A stretch of DNA of 37,919 bases from a virus. The notes under the pieces are model-generated. The model saw only the letters and a program-made list of their open reading frames with translations. It was not told the origin of the DNA and did not search any database. The position numbers and the translations under genes were made by a program. Where the stretch lies: IMG/VR virus record IMGVR_UViG_3300021365_000045, positions 1-37,919 of that record. One strand, written 5' to 3'. The number at the start of each line of letters is the position of its first letter. Positions within the stretch are counted from its first letter, which is position 1. Below, in pieces: positions 30,444 through 37,591 of the stretch.

Positions 30444-30719
30444 TTAATCGTCTGCGTAGGTTATCCCAGATCCCGATGTGGTGAATTCTGTGCTGTGATC
30501 TCCGGATGATCTGTAAGTGGATTTCCATGCCGCCACCCAAATTGCATATTTCGCCTTTGTAGTTGCCCTGTCGGCTTTGGTGTTTGCTGGCGTTCCTGTG
30601 TTGGTTGCATGTGCGATACCGTTGGGTTGGAATGGCCTAGTTGGCCTGTTTAAGGTGTTTTGGTATCCTGCTAATAGTGTTAGTGCCATACACATATTTA
30701 CCAAATGTTTCAGTAGCAT
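30444..30719 (-). CDS. Small minus-strand protein with hydrophobic N-terminus, 91 aa
   Basis: The frame begins MLLKHLVNMCMALTLLAGYQN, a possible signal sequence, and continues with a Thr/Ala/Lys-rich region (GIAHATNTGTPANTKADRAT) and KYAIWVAAWKSTYRS. Codon choice by eye (ACA, CCA, AAC, GCA) matches the phage genes better than the hydrophobic + strand frame that overlaps it. A start at 30695 is also possible. It is isolated on this strand, divergent from the coiled-coil membrane gene and convergent with the late gene. The function is unknown. Confidence 0.5.
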   Translation of the reverse strand: MLLKHLVNMCMALTLLAGYQNTLNRPTRPFQPNGIAHATNTGTPANTKADRATTKAKYAIWVAAWKSTYRSSGDHSTEFTTSGSGITYADD

Positions 30720-30759
30720 TAAAACAGGCTTTATGCTATAGTAAATACACTTTATAAAA

Positions 30760-32826
30760 ATGTTTATAGCGATACTCACATTACTATCGGCACTGTCCAT
30801 ATCAGGAGTGGCAATCTTCTACTCCGTTATCGGCCTCGCGACCATATTCCCAGGTGCTTTCGTGCCTGTTGTGATCATGGGCGGAGTGTTAGAGATAGGC
30901 AAACTGATAACGGCCTCATGGCTGTACAGGAACTGGAAGTTCACTCCTTTTATGCTCAAGACCTATCTGACGACGGCGGTCATAATATTGAGTTTAATCA
31001 CAAGTATGGGTATCTTTGGATTCCTATCCAAAGCACACCTGGAACAGAACCTTGCGTCTGACACCTTGATACAACGTATACAGATACTGGAAGACAAGAT
31101 AGAGAGTGAGAAGATGTCCATAGAAAGACAGACTCTAGTGATCAACAGGGCCGAGAAGGCCATCAACAGAGACACAGGAACGGCGTCAGGCGACATAGAA
31201 GTACAGCAGTCGATCATAGCAGATGCCAACGAGAAACTGAAAACACTACTTACGGTCGAGACCAACACAATAAGAGATCTAAACGACAGGTTGAATACAA
31301 CTGTTAAAGATCTCAATGACAGGCTCAAGACACTGGACAAGAACGTCAGTGATGTGCTGACTTCAAACAAATCATTCTTCAATGAGGAGAAGGCGGCGGC
31401 AGATCTTAAGGCAAGCCAGAAAGCGGAACGTAAAGAAATAGCCAACAAGATGGCAGAAGCACAGCAAACAATAGCGATCAAGATAGCAGAAGCAGAGAAA
31501 AGGATCGCTGAACTCAAAGCGGATCACAAACAGGAGATCGCAAAGGCACAGGAGATCATAGCGAACATGAGGACAGGATCTCAGGACAACAAGGGCCAGT
31601 TCGCCAAAGAGATAGAAACAGCAGAGAAGAAGATATTCGACTCACAGGGCAACATAGATTTATTCATAGTGGAGAAGCAACCACTTGAGAAAGAGATGTT
31701 GACTCTTGAAGCAGAGATAGGACCTGTGAAGTACATAGCGGCGTTGGCAGTGGATTGGGGTATAACGGACCAAGTTGAAACTAGCAAGGCTGTAAGGTGG
31801 GTTATATTGCTGTTAATCGTGGTGTTTGATCCATTAGCAGTATTACTATTGATCGCGGCCAACCAATCATTGATGAGAAGATTTCCACCAGAAGCACCCA
31901 AACCACAGGAAATAGTTGATCTGGAGAAGCCAGACGAAGAGGGCATTGATCTAAAATGGAACGCAATGATGGACAAGACTGATGCTGTGGCAAAGATGGA
32001 ACTGGCCACAGAACAACTACAGGAATGGAAAGACAAACTAGAGGCGTTCAACAACAAAGTACCGAAACCAGAGGACAGACCGGTTGAGATCATACAGGAA
32101 GACGATGGTGTGATACCACACATAGATCTCGTAGGTCAAAAAAAAACTGAAGACGAAGAAATAGTAGCAGATAACACCATAGACGGGTTTGACCCAGACG
32201 AGGTCATGTTTGATGCGATCACAGAGCCAGCAGTTGACAAAGAGAAGCAACTGGAAGAATTCAAGAAACGTGAGGCGGAAGAAAAACAAGCATTAGAAGA
32301 GTATGCACGTAAGGCCGCAGAGCACGAAGACGCAACAACAGTGACCGTAGAAGAGGCATTGAAAATGTCAGAAGCAGAAAGTGTTGAGACACCAATACAA
32401 GAAGAACGTATCAACCCAGATTTCACAGAGGTAATCGAACCTGAATCAAAGGGAAAACACCCAAAGAAAAATACAGTGGCGTCGTTAGGACAAAGAATAG
32501 TAGAATCCAAGACCGGAAAGGTGGTAACGCCCCCAAAGCCAACACTGAGTAATTGGCAAAGGGCTGAATTACTCGACAACTTCCATAAAGAACACGGCAA
32601 CTTCGAGGACGTAAAAGAATACGTACAGAACGAAGAACAAAATGAAAAGTCATTATGGAACAAGTCAAAGAACATGACCAGCGAGATAGACTATCATGGA
32701 AGAATGGAACAACGAATAAATGACCTCATGTCTAAAATTGAAAAAAAAGAAATAAAATTAGAAGATCTATCCCAAGACGATCAAAGAGTCATTAACGAAA
32801 TAAACAATCAGAAAAATGACGGATAA
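30760..32826 (+). CDS. Large membrane protein with long coiled coil, 688 aa
   Basis: There are three hydrophobic segments at the N-terminus (about residues 3-25, 27-48, 68-91), then a ~240-residue coiled coil (RIQILEDKIESEKMSIERQ through EKRIAELKADHKQEIA). A fourth membrane segment (RWVILLLIVVFDPLAVLLLI, about 345-365) follows, and the last ~320 residues are an acidic tail of low complexity. This layout is reminiscent of DUF4407-type membrane proteins, but the tail is unusual. The coiled coil would form a large loop on one side of the membrane. An extended -10-like TGCTATAGT lies at 30734-30742. The function is unknown; it could organise membrane-bound phage factories or exclude other phages. 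Confidence 0.75.
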   Translation: MFIAILTLLSALSISGVAIFYSVIGLATIFPGAFVPVVIMGGVLEIGKLITASWLYRNWKFTPFMLKTYLTTAVIILSLITSMGIFGFLSKAHLEQNLASDTLIQRIQILEDKIESEKMSIERQTLVINRAEKAINRDTGTASGDIEVQQSIIADANEKLKTLLTVETNTIRDLNDRLNTTVKDLNDRLKTLDKNVSDVLTSNKSFFNEEKAAADLKASQKAERKEIANKMAEAQQTIAIKIAEAEKRIAELKADHKQEIAKAQEIIANMRTGSQDNKGQFAKEIETAEKKIFDSQGNIDLFIVEKQPLEKEMLTLEAEIGPVKYIAALAVDWGITDQVETSKAVRWVILLLIVVFDPLAVLLLIAANQSLMRRFPPEAPKPQEIVDLEKPDEEGIDLKWNAMMDKTDAVAKMELATEQLQEWKDKLEAFNNKVPKPEDRPVEIIQEDDGVIPHIDLVGQKKTEDEEIVADNTIDGFDPDEVMFDAITEPAVDKEKQLEEFKKREAEEKQALEEYARKAAEHEDATTVTVEEALKMSEAESVETPIQEERINPDFTEVIEPESKGKHPKKNTVASLGQRIVESKTGKVVTPPKPTLSNWQRAELLDNFHKEHGNFEDVKEYVQNEEQNEKSLWNKSKNMTSEIDYHGRMEQRINDLMSKIEKKEIKLEDLSQDDQRVINEINNQKNDG

Positions 32827-33136
32827 AGATTCCCTTATTGGCAATATGGGTAAGTTGATCATAGTGACACCACCTTCTATGACCCGTCCCCGGGATATCA
32901 GTTTTACCATTTTAAATTTAAATGACGAGCAAAAAACATTGTTTACAAATAAACTGAACGAGTTGTTTCCAGAAAATGAAATCACACTCTTTGTTTGGGA
33001 TAAATCGAATGTAGAAGACAGATGGGTGTATGAGGCCAATCTTAACAGTGATTACGTGATCCAAGGAGACACAGACATCACGAAACAAATAGAAACAATA
33101 AAGGCAAAATATGACAGAAGAAAGTTTGATTTGTAA
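32816..33136 (+). CDS. Hypothetical protein upstream of clpX, 106 aa
   Basis: It begins MTDKDSLIGNMGKLIIVTPP and has alternating strands and helices (DISFTILNLNDEQKTLF, EITLFVWDKSNVEDRW). It overlaps the membrane gene upstream by 11 bases and clpX by 26 bases, so it is probably co-translated with clpX. No family is recognised. Its place suggests a possible adaptor or modulator of ClpX, but that is speculation. Confidence 0.65.
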   Translation: MTDKDSLIGNMGKLIIVTPPSMTRPRDISFTILNLNDEQKTLFTNKLNELFPENEITLFVWDKSNVEDRWVYEANLNSDYVIQGDTDITKQIETIKAKYDRRKFDL

Positions 33137-34358
33137 TTTTTGTGGTAAGTCCAGGAAGGACGTCACAAAAATGATCGTTGGCGCCAGCAAGACATCGATC
33201 TGTAACGAGTGTGTGAAACTGTGCGTGGAGATACTAGACGAGGACATAGTCAAGGCCCGTAAGGAGAAACTTTACTCTGGCGACAAGAACATTTTGAATC
33301 CAGTGTTGATCAAAGAACATCTAGATCAATATGTCATAGGGCAGGATGCCGCCAAGACGGTGTTGAGTGTGGCAGTGGCCAATCACTACAAGAGAATAGT
33401 GCAACCACCAATCGACTTCGACCTAGACAAATCCAACGTCATGGTGTTGGGAGCCACTGGTGCAGGCAAAACCTTAATGGCAAGAACAATAGCAAAGTAC
33501 CTGGACGTACCATTCGCAATAGCAGACGCTACAACACTGACAGAATCAGGTTACGTGGGTGACGACGTGGAGAATGTGGTACAGAAACTGTATGCCAATG
33601 CAGGCGGAGACCTAGAAAAGACACAGAAAGGCATAATATTCATAGACGAGATTGACAAGATTTGCAGGAAAGGTGAAAACACTTCTCTGACCAGAGACGT
33701 TTCAGGCGAAGGAGTGCAACAAGGACTACTCAAGATTGTGGAAGGTACAGAATGCAGGGTACCCCCAATGGGTGGTCGTAAACATCCTGATCAACAGACT
33801 ATCACCATAGACACATCAGACATACTGTTCATAGTGGGTGGTGCATTTACTGAGTTAGAAAAACAGATTCGATCAAAACAATCAGGTGGAATGGGGTTTG
33901 GAACAAAACTTAAAGAACAAGACGACAAGAACTACCTGAGTGAAGTTCAACCAGAGGACCTGATCAAATACGGACTGATACCAGAATTCGTAGGAAGGTT
34001 CTCCATGCTTACAAATGTAGATCCACTGAACGAAACACAGTTGATACGTATTCTTACAGAACCCAAGAACGCCATACTGAAGCAAACCAAGTACCTGTTT
34101 GGATTGGACAACATAGACATTGAGTTTACCAAAGAAGCCAAACAGAGCATAGCACGTAAGGCCAAAGAATTAGGAACCAACGCAAGGGGGCTGAAAAACG
34201 TAGTAGACACAGTGGTTCTACCATACCAGTTTGATGCGGAGGAGATGAGAAACAGAGGAGTAACCAAAATACAGATAACTAATGAGGTGGTTGACAAGGG
34301 TGCTGACCCTGTGTTAGTATTTAAAAAAGCAAATGGAATATCAAAAAAACAAAATTAG
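33111..34358 (+). CDS. clpX: ClpX unfoldase, full length, 415 aa
   Basis: ClpX is the AAA+ subunit that recognises tagged proteins, unfolds them and feeds them to ClpP. All parts are present: zinc-binding domain (C8, C11, C31, C34), Walker A GATGAGKT (114-121), pore-1 loop GYVG (147-150), Walker B IIFIDE (175-180), RKH loop (223-225), the ClpP-docking loop as MGFG (261-264, usually IGFG) and sensor 2 NARGLKN. Length matches cellular ClpX (~420 aa). No ClpP gene is seen in this window, so host ClpP is the likely partner. It follows a small overlapping gene and overlaps bS21 downstream by 26 bases. Together with the phage tmRNA it suggests a dedicated tag-and-destroy pathway. Confidence 0.96.
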   Translation: MTEESLICNFCGKSRKDVTKMIVGASKTSICNECVKLCVEILDEDIVKARKEKLYSGDKNILNPVLIKEHLDQYVIGQDAAKTVLSVAVANHYKRIVQPPIDFDLDKSNVMVLGATGAGKTLMARTIAKYLDVPFAIADATTLTESGYVGDDVENVVQKLYANAGGDLEKTQKGIIFIDEIDKICRKGENTSLTRDVSGEGVQQGLLKIVEGTECRVPPMGGRKHPDQQTITIDTSDILFIVGGAFTELEKQIRSKQSGGMGFGTKLKEQDDKNYLSEVQPEDLIKYGLIPEFVGRFSMLTNVDPLNETQLIRILTEPKNAILKQTKYLFGLDNIDIEFTKEAKQSIARKAKELGTNARGLKNVVDTVVLPYQFDAEEMRNRGVTKIQITNEVVDKGADPVLVFKKANGISKKQN

Positions 34359-34626
34359 ACCCAAGTTCAAAAAGACAGAGAGACCGTTAGGTTTCCAGGG
34401 CTACTACGTGGAAGTGCGTGAAGGCGAAGACGCCATCAGGGCATACAGGAAGATCAAGAGATGGATCAAGGAAGACAAGTTCATTGACCAGATCAGGGCC
34501 AACAACACTTACCAAAAACCATCAGAGATCAAAGTCGAGAAAGCCAAGGAACGTAGGAAGGTACTACGAAAATTGCGTAGGGAACGTGACAGTTTCATAT
34601 CAATGCGTCCACAAAGAGGCAGATAA
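34333..34626 (+). CDS. rpsU: Ribosomal protein bS21 homologue, 97 aa
   Basis: The core YYVEVREGEDAIRAYRKIKRWI, then NNTYQKPSEIKVEKAKERRKVLRKLRRERDS, follows bS21 (VKVREGESIDRALRRFKKK... EFYEKPSxxRxRK). It has an extra ~22-residue basic N-terminus and a short C-terminal extension compared with the ~60-70 aa bacterial protein. bS21 sits near the 3' end of 16S rRNA beside the anti-Shine-Dalgarno. Phage copies are known in T4-like pelagiphages and large phages. It overlaps clpX by 26 bases and so is made with it. It probably replaces host bS21 on ribosomes to favour phage messages. Confidence 0.9.
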   Translation: MEYQKNKIRPKFKKTERPLGFQGYYVEVREGEDAIRAYRKIKRWIKEDKFIDQIRANNTYQKPSEIKVEKAKERRKVLRKLRRERDSFISMRPQRGR

Positions 34627-34648
34627 TTTTACCAAACACACTCGTAAT

Positions 34649-34676
34649 TTGACATATAGCACATATATGTTATAAT
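34649..34676 (+). promoter_or_regulatory. Sigma70 promoter TTGACA-N16-TATAAT
   Basis: TTGACA (34649-34654) and TATAAT (34671-34676) are both perfect with 16-base spacing. The predicted start near 34683 leaves a ~63-base leader before hsp20. No heat-shock (sigma32-type) promoter is seen. Confidence 0.85.
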
Positions 34677-34682
34677 AAATAA

Positions 34683-34745
34683 AGTTGAAGATTGCTTTAG
34701 ATAGGATCTTCATACATTAACCTTGCTAACAATAGGAGGAAAGCA
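34683..34745 (+). promoter_or_regulatory. hsp20 leader with two hairpins, possible RNA thermometer
   Basis: A first hairpin TGAAGAT/ATCTTCA (34686-34712) has seven pairs and a 13-base loop. A second pairs TTGCT with AGCAA directly before and into the start codon, placing the AGGAGG ribosome-binding site in its loop. A CCT upstream can also pair with part of the AGGAGG. Small heat-shock genes are often controlled by leaders that melt with heat, but such control here is inference. Confidence 0.4.
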
Positions 34746-35195
34746 ATGACAAAACATCTATCTATTTTTAATAACCTAAGACCATACACAGTGGGATTCG
34801 ACGACTGGTTTGATCACTTCGATGCCATGATGGACGACAGTTTCTTCAGGGGGGCTGGCAATTTTCCACCATACAACATAGTGAAAACCGGCGAGAACAC
34901 CTACGACGTTGAACTTGCACTTGCAGGATTTACCAAGGATGACATCATAGTCGAGTACAAGGAGAACTTGCTCACTGTGAAATCAAAACCCAACAAAGAT
35001 CCAGCAGATGAAGTTGAGAAATACGACGACGGAGTGCAACACAGAGGCATCTCAAAGAGAATGTTCACAAGAACATTTACTATTGCCAATGATGTTGAGG
35101 TCAAAGGTGCAGAACTCAAAGATGGTTTGCTTAAAGTGAGCATGGAAAGAATAATTCCAGAGCACAAGAAGGCCAAACTTATCGACATCAAGTAA
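34746..35195 (+). CDS. Small heat-shock protein Hsp20/IbpA family, 149 aa
   Basis: The alpha-crystallin domain spans about residues 38-135. It contains PPYNIVKTGENTYDVELALAGF, HRGISKRMFTRTFTI and ELKDGLLKVSMER, followed by a C-terminal I-x-I type motif (LIDI). It is an ATP-independent holdase that keeps unfolding proteins soluble. Hsp20 is a common accessory gene of T4-like marine phages. It has its own perfect promoter, a structured leader and an AGGAGG ribosome-binding site, so strong expression is expected. It lies between bS21 and clpS in a proteostasis group. Confidence 0.95.
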   Translation: MTKHLSIFNNLRPYTVGFDDWFDHFDAMMDDSFFRGAGNFPPYNIVKTGENTYDVELALAGFTKDDIIVEYKENLLTVKSKPNKDPADEVEKYDDGVQHRGISKRMFTRTFTIANDVEVKGAELKDGLLKVSMERIIPEHKKAKLIDIK

Positions 35196-35209
35196 AGCAT
35201 GAAATGGAT

Positions 35210-35227
35210 GGGGTGGTAAAACACCCC
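35210..35227 (+). terminator. Rho-independent-type terminator after hsp20
   Basis: GGGGTG (35210-35215) pairs perfectly with CACCCC (35222-35227) around a six-base loop. The pairing is G/C-rich and is followed by TT. The U tract is short. It lies 15 bases after the hsp20 stop and just before the clpS promoter, where a terminator is expected. Confidence 0.6.
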
Positions 35228-35234
35228 TTCCAAA

Positions 35235-35262
35235 TTGACAATCGTGTTAGATATGTTATAAT
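35235..35262 (+). promoter_or_regulatory. Sigma70 promoter TTGACA-N16-TATAAT
   Basis: TTGACA (35235-35240) and TATAAT (35257-35262) are perfect with 16-base spacing. The clpS ATG at 35268 is 5 bases past the -10, predicting a leaderless transcript. A second in-frame ATG lies at 35274. Confidence 0.85.
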
Positions 35263-35267
35263 AAGGT

Positions 35268-35570
35268 ATGACAATGACAGATATACAAACACTGACAAAA
35301 GAAAAGATCAAACTAGACGAACCTGGAATGTACGATGTAATTTTCCTAAACGACAACATCACAACAATGGAGTTCGTCGTGAAGGTGCTTAAACAGATAT
35401 TCGGCAAGACACCGGAGCAGGCACAGAACATCACGACAAAGATACACCAAGACGGACAGGGCATCGTTGGCTCGTACACACATGAAGTTGCCGAACAGAA
35501 AGGCATAGAGACAACACTTGCGGCCAGACAGGAGAACTTCCCACTGCAGGTCAAAGTCAAGAAGCAGTAA
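35268..35570 (+). CDS. clpS: ClpS adaptor protein, 100 aa
   Basis: The sequence YDVIFLNDNITTMEFVVKVLKQIFGKTPEQA, then GQGIVGSYTHEVAEQKG, matches ClpS (YxVxLLNDDYTPMEFVxxVL...G..G.YT.E.AE.K). The substrate-pocket residues N-D and the Met in TMEF are conserved. ClpS delivers N-degron proteins to ClpA and inhibits ClpA action on ssrA-tagged proteins. In the presence of the phage tmRNA and ClpX it could steer tagged proteins toward ClpXP; this link is inference. A leaderless start is predicted. Its stop overlaps the next ATG (TAATG). Confidence 0.93.
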   Translation: MTMTDIQTLTKEKIKLDEPGMYDVIFLNDNITTMEFVVKVLKQIFGKTPEQAQNITTKIHQDGQGIVGSYTHEVAEQKGIETTLAARQENFPLQVKVKKQ

Positions 35571-35908
35571 TGGATCTCAGGCACTACGTCAGAGAAAATC
35601 AGCAAGTGATGGATTTCGTGCAACACGCAACTCCAGGAGTGATTGACAAGTACGTGGGCACACTAGACTACGCCACCGCTAGGTTCAACACCATACTATT
35701 GAAGTTATCACAGGATCCGCTGAGAGCGGACGAGCACAGCAACGAGATAGATGAGTGCTTCAATATAATACAGAGGTTCCATGCTGACACCAAAAGATAT
35801 TTGATGTGGCACCACCTGTTTAAACCAATCATGGCACTCAAACTGCACTGGGCAGGAACAACACAGATACCAAAGATAAAGTTTTTGCTCAACAAGATCC
35901 ATAATTAA
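35570..35908 (+). CDS. Hypothetical helical protein, 112 aa
   Basis: The product is helical (RHYVRENQQVMDFVQHATPG, DECFNIIQRFHADTKRY) and rich in His and aromatics, with a basic C-terminus (KIKFLLNKIHN). It is coupled to clpS by a TAATG overlap, so it should be co-expressed and might share the proteolysis pathway. No family is recognised and no catalytic motif is visible. Confidence 0.6.
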   Translation: MDLRHYVRENQQVMDFVQHATPGVIDKYVGTLDYATARFNTILLKLSQDPLRADEHSNEIDECFNIIQRFHADTKRYLMWHHLFKPIMALKLHWAGTTQIPKIKFLLNKIHN

Positions 35909-35912
35909 TGGT

Positions 35913-36941
35913 ATGAGTATCTGGGCAGAATTCAATCCGCTGACATCTTGTGTCATAGGCACATTGCCTGAGGCCCAAGATATTATTCCGCACACAAAAC
36001 TAACAAACAGGCACACAAATTATTTTACGGAGATAGTCAACACAGCCAAACAAGAACTCGATGACCTCGAGAAGACGCTGAAGAGTTTCAATGTGAAGAC
36101 CCACAGAAGCAAACAACACTATCCTATACACAACGGTAAGACAATAACTACACCACCTCTGGCCGTCAGAGATATCTTCAATGTGTATGGCAATAGCCTG
36201 TTCAAAGGAAACTTTGCCTGCGAGTGGAACAAAGAGGTCCCACGTTCATGTGATCATGTGCTTGAACAATATGAATTCCATGACGTCAAGTTGTTGCCCA
36301 CTGAAGATGTTTTCTTCAATGGAGACTTCGGCAACTTTGATCCTGAAATAGATCTGCATAGACCCATGTTCCATCCCCCAATGTCATTGCGTATAGGAAA
36401 CGATATAGTCATTGCAAAACGATTCGGGAGAGAAGGCAATCAAAAGGGCAAGGACCAATACGAACAGTGGTTGAAGTCTGTGAATCCAAACGTGAGAATG
36501 CACTTGGTAGACACAGAAGGTCACCTCGATTCACAGATCTTTTTGGTACGTCCTGGATTGATGCTTACCTGTTTACAACCTAGGCAACTGCCAGCATTTT
36601 TTGATAAGTGGGAAAAAATACAGGTCGAATCGGTGACATCACAACTGTTGCACAAGAAAAACGTACACAGGCACAAGAAATTTCATCCAGTGATAGCACA
36701 ATGGTTCTATAATTTCCTAGAAACTTGTACAGAGGAGACCTATTTTGATTTAAATAGTCTTAGCATAAACGAAGACACGGTTTTGTTTACGGGCACTCAT
36801 CCTGCACTTTTTAGAAAACTAGAAAAAAAAGGAATCTCCTGCGTGCCGATAAGCATGAAAGCAACCACATTCTGGGACACCGGTGTTCATTGTGCTACAA
36901 ATGATATTGAGAGATCTGGTAAGTTGGAGAATTATGCTTAA
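35913..36941 (+). CDS. Amidinotransferase/arginine-deiminase-fold protein, 342 aa
   Basis: The family layout is visible. An N-terminal EFNPLTSCVIGTLPEA is followed by PTEDVFFNGDFGNF and a GHLD motif (DTEGHLDSQIFLVRPG) with the catalytic His. The C-terminal TGVHCATNDIERSG holds the catalytic Cys (about C327). These fit glycine amidinotransferase-like enzymes, which transfer the amidino group from arginine, or relatives such as arginine deiminase. In a phage it might make a guanidino compound or deplete arginine. The substrate is unknown. It starts 4 bases after the upstream stop. Confidence 0.82.
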   Translation: MSIWAEFNPLTSCVIGTLPEAQDIIPHTKLTNRHTNYFTEIVNTAKQELDDLEKTLKSFNVKTHRSKQHYPIHNGKTITTPPLAVRDIFNVYGNSLFKGNFACEWNKEVPRSCDHVLEQYEFHDVKLLPTEDVFFNGDFGNFDPEIDLHRPMFHPPMSLRIGNDIVIAKRFGREGNQKGKDQYEQWLKSVNPNVRMHLVDTEGHLDSQIFLVRPGLMLTCLQPRQLPAFFDKWEKIQVESVTSQLLHKKNVHRHKKFHPVIAQWFYNFLETCTEETYFDLNSLSINEDTVLFTGTHPALFRKLEKKGISCVPISMKATTFWDTGVHCATNDIERSGKLENYA

Positions 36942-37137
36942 CTGGTTATTTTGGGCAATACCACAGAACTACATAAGACGTTACCTATTCACGTTCTGGC
37001 TGGTGATGTTCTTCCTACCAGGATACATTTTGGGATTGCATTTCACCAAACTTGGATTTATAATAAACTGGCTCTGGTTCGACATCGTGTTCTACGGTTG
37101 GTACAGGGCAAAACAAATGTTAGGAGACGACGAATGA
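36934..37137 (+). CDS. Small membrane protein, 67 aa
   Basis: ATG 36934 (MLNWLFWAIPQNYIRR) overlaps the end of the amidinotransferase gene by 8 bases. Two hydrophobic spans are seen (FTFWLVMFFLPGYILGL and LGFIINWLWFDIVFYGW) with a charged tail (KQMLGDDE). Its stop overlaps the glutaredoxin ATG. The function is unknown; it could be holin-like by size, but it is not near the glucosaminidase gene. Confidence 0.65.
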   Translation: MLNWLFWAIPQNYIRRYLFTFWLVMFFLPGYILGLHFTKLGFIINWLWFDIVFYGWYRAKQMLGDDE

Positions 37138-37355
37138 AAGCAGTAGTATGGAGCAAACCGGCCTGTCCTTATTGTGAGAAGGCCAAAAACCTGTTGAAGA
37201 ACAAGGGCATAGAGTACGAAGAGAAGAACATAGCGGAAGGCTACAAAATACAGGACCTATTAGAACTTGTACCTAACGCCAGAACAATGCCTCAGATTTG
37301 GCTTGACGGAGAACATCTTGGTGGTTTTTTTGAACTAGAGAAGAAACTTGGTTAG
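37134..37355 (+). CDS. Glutaredoxin, 73 aa
   Basis: ATG 37134 overlaps the upstream TGA (ATGA). The active site is C11-P-Y-C14 (SKPACPYCEKAK). TMPQIWLDGEHLGGFFEL supplies the cis-Pro and Gly-Gly contacts for glutathione. It is slightly shorter than typical glutaredoxins (~80 aa). Its probable role is to reduce the C-terminal cysteine pair of the phage NrdA, as T4 glutaredoxin/thioredoxin does. Confidence 0.92.
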   Translation: MKAVVWSKPACPYCEKAKNLLKNKGIEYEEKNIAEGYKIQDLLELVPNARTMPQIWLDGEHLGGFFELEKKLG

Positions 37356-37384
37356 TTGACAAATACCAACACATAGTTTAAAAT
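37356..37384 (+). promoter_or_regulatory. Sigma70 promoter TTGACA-N17-TAAAAT
   Basis: TTGACA (37356-37361) and TAAAAT (37379-37384), with 17-base spacing, begin right after the glutaredoxin stop. An AAAGGAAAATAATG ribosome-binding site follows before ATG 37405, so this message has a normal short leader. Confidence 0.75.
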
Positions 37385-37404
37385 TATTGTAACAAAGGAA
37401 AATA

Positions 37405-37590
37405 ATGATCAAAGAAGCATTAATAAAAAAACTTGAAGGTGAGATCGAAGTCGCCAAAGCAGACTTAAGAACCTTCCTAGCAAATCCAATGGGTGTTGCT
37501 GAACACATAGATTATGTGGTCACTGCTGAAAAGAAACTTGAAGCACTGGCACACGCAGAGGATAAACTAGAATCGCTTACCAAGTTGTAA
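37405..37590 (+). CDS. Hypothetical helical protein, 61 aa
   Basis: Nearly the whole protein is predicted helical, with Leu, Ala and Glu/Lys spacing ([42 protein letters not shown]). It has no membrane segment or Cys. It has a clear promoter and ribosome-binding site. Its stop is 1 base before the ferredoxin GTG. No family is recognised. Confidence 0.65.
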   Translation: MIKEALIKKLEGEIEVAKADLRTFLANPMGVAEHIDYVVTAEKKLEALAHAEDKLESLTKL

Positions 37591-37591
37591 A

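Noticed and set aside
30517-30741. Hydrophobic + strand frame opposite the minus-strand gene at 30444-30719
   Set aside because: It starts with GTG without a ribosome-binding site. Its codon choice (many TTT, GTT, TTG) is unlike the phage genes, while the opposite strand has the usual codon pattern. The hydrophobicity is a shadow effect.
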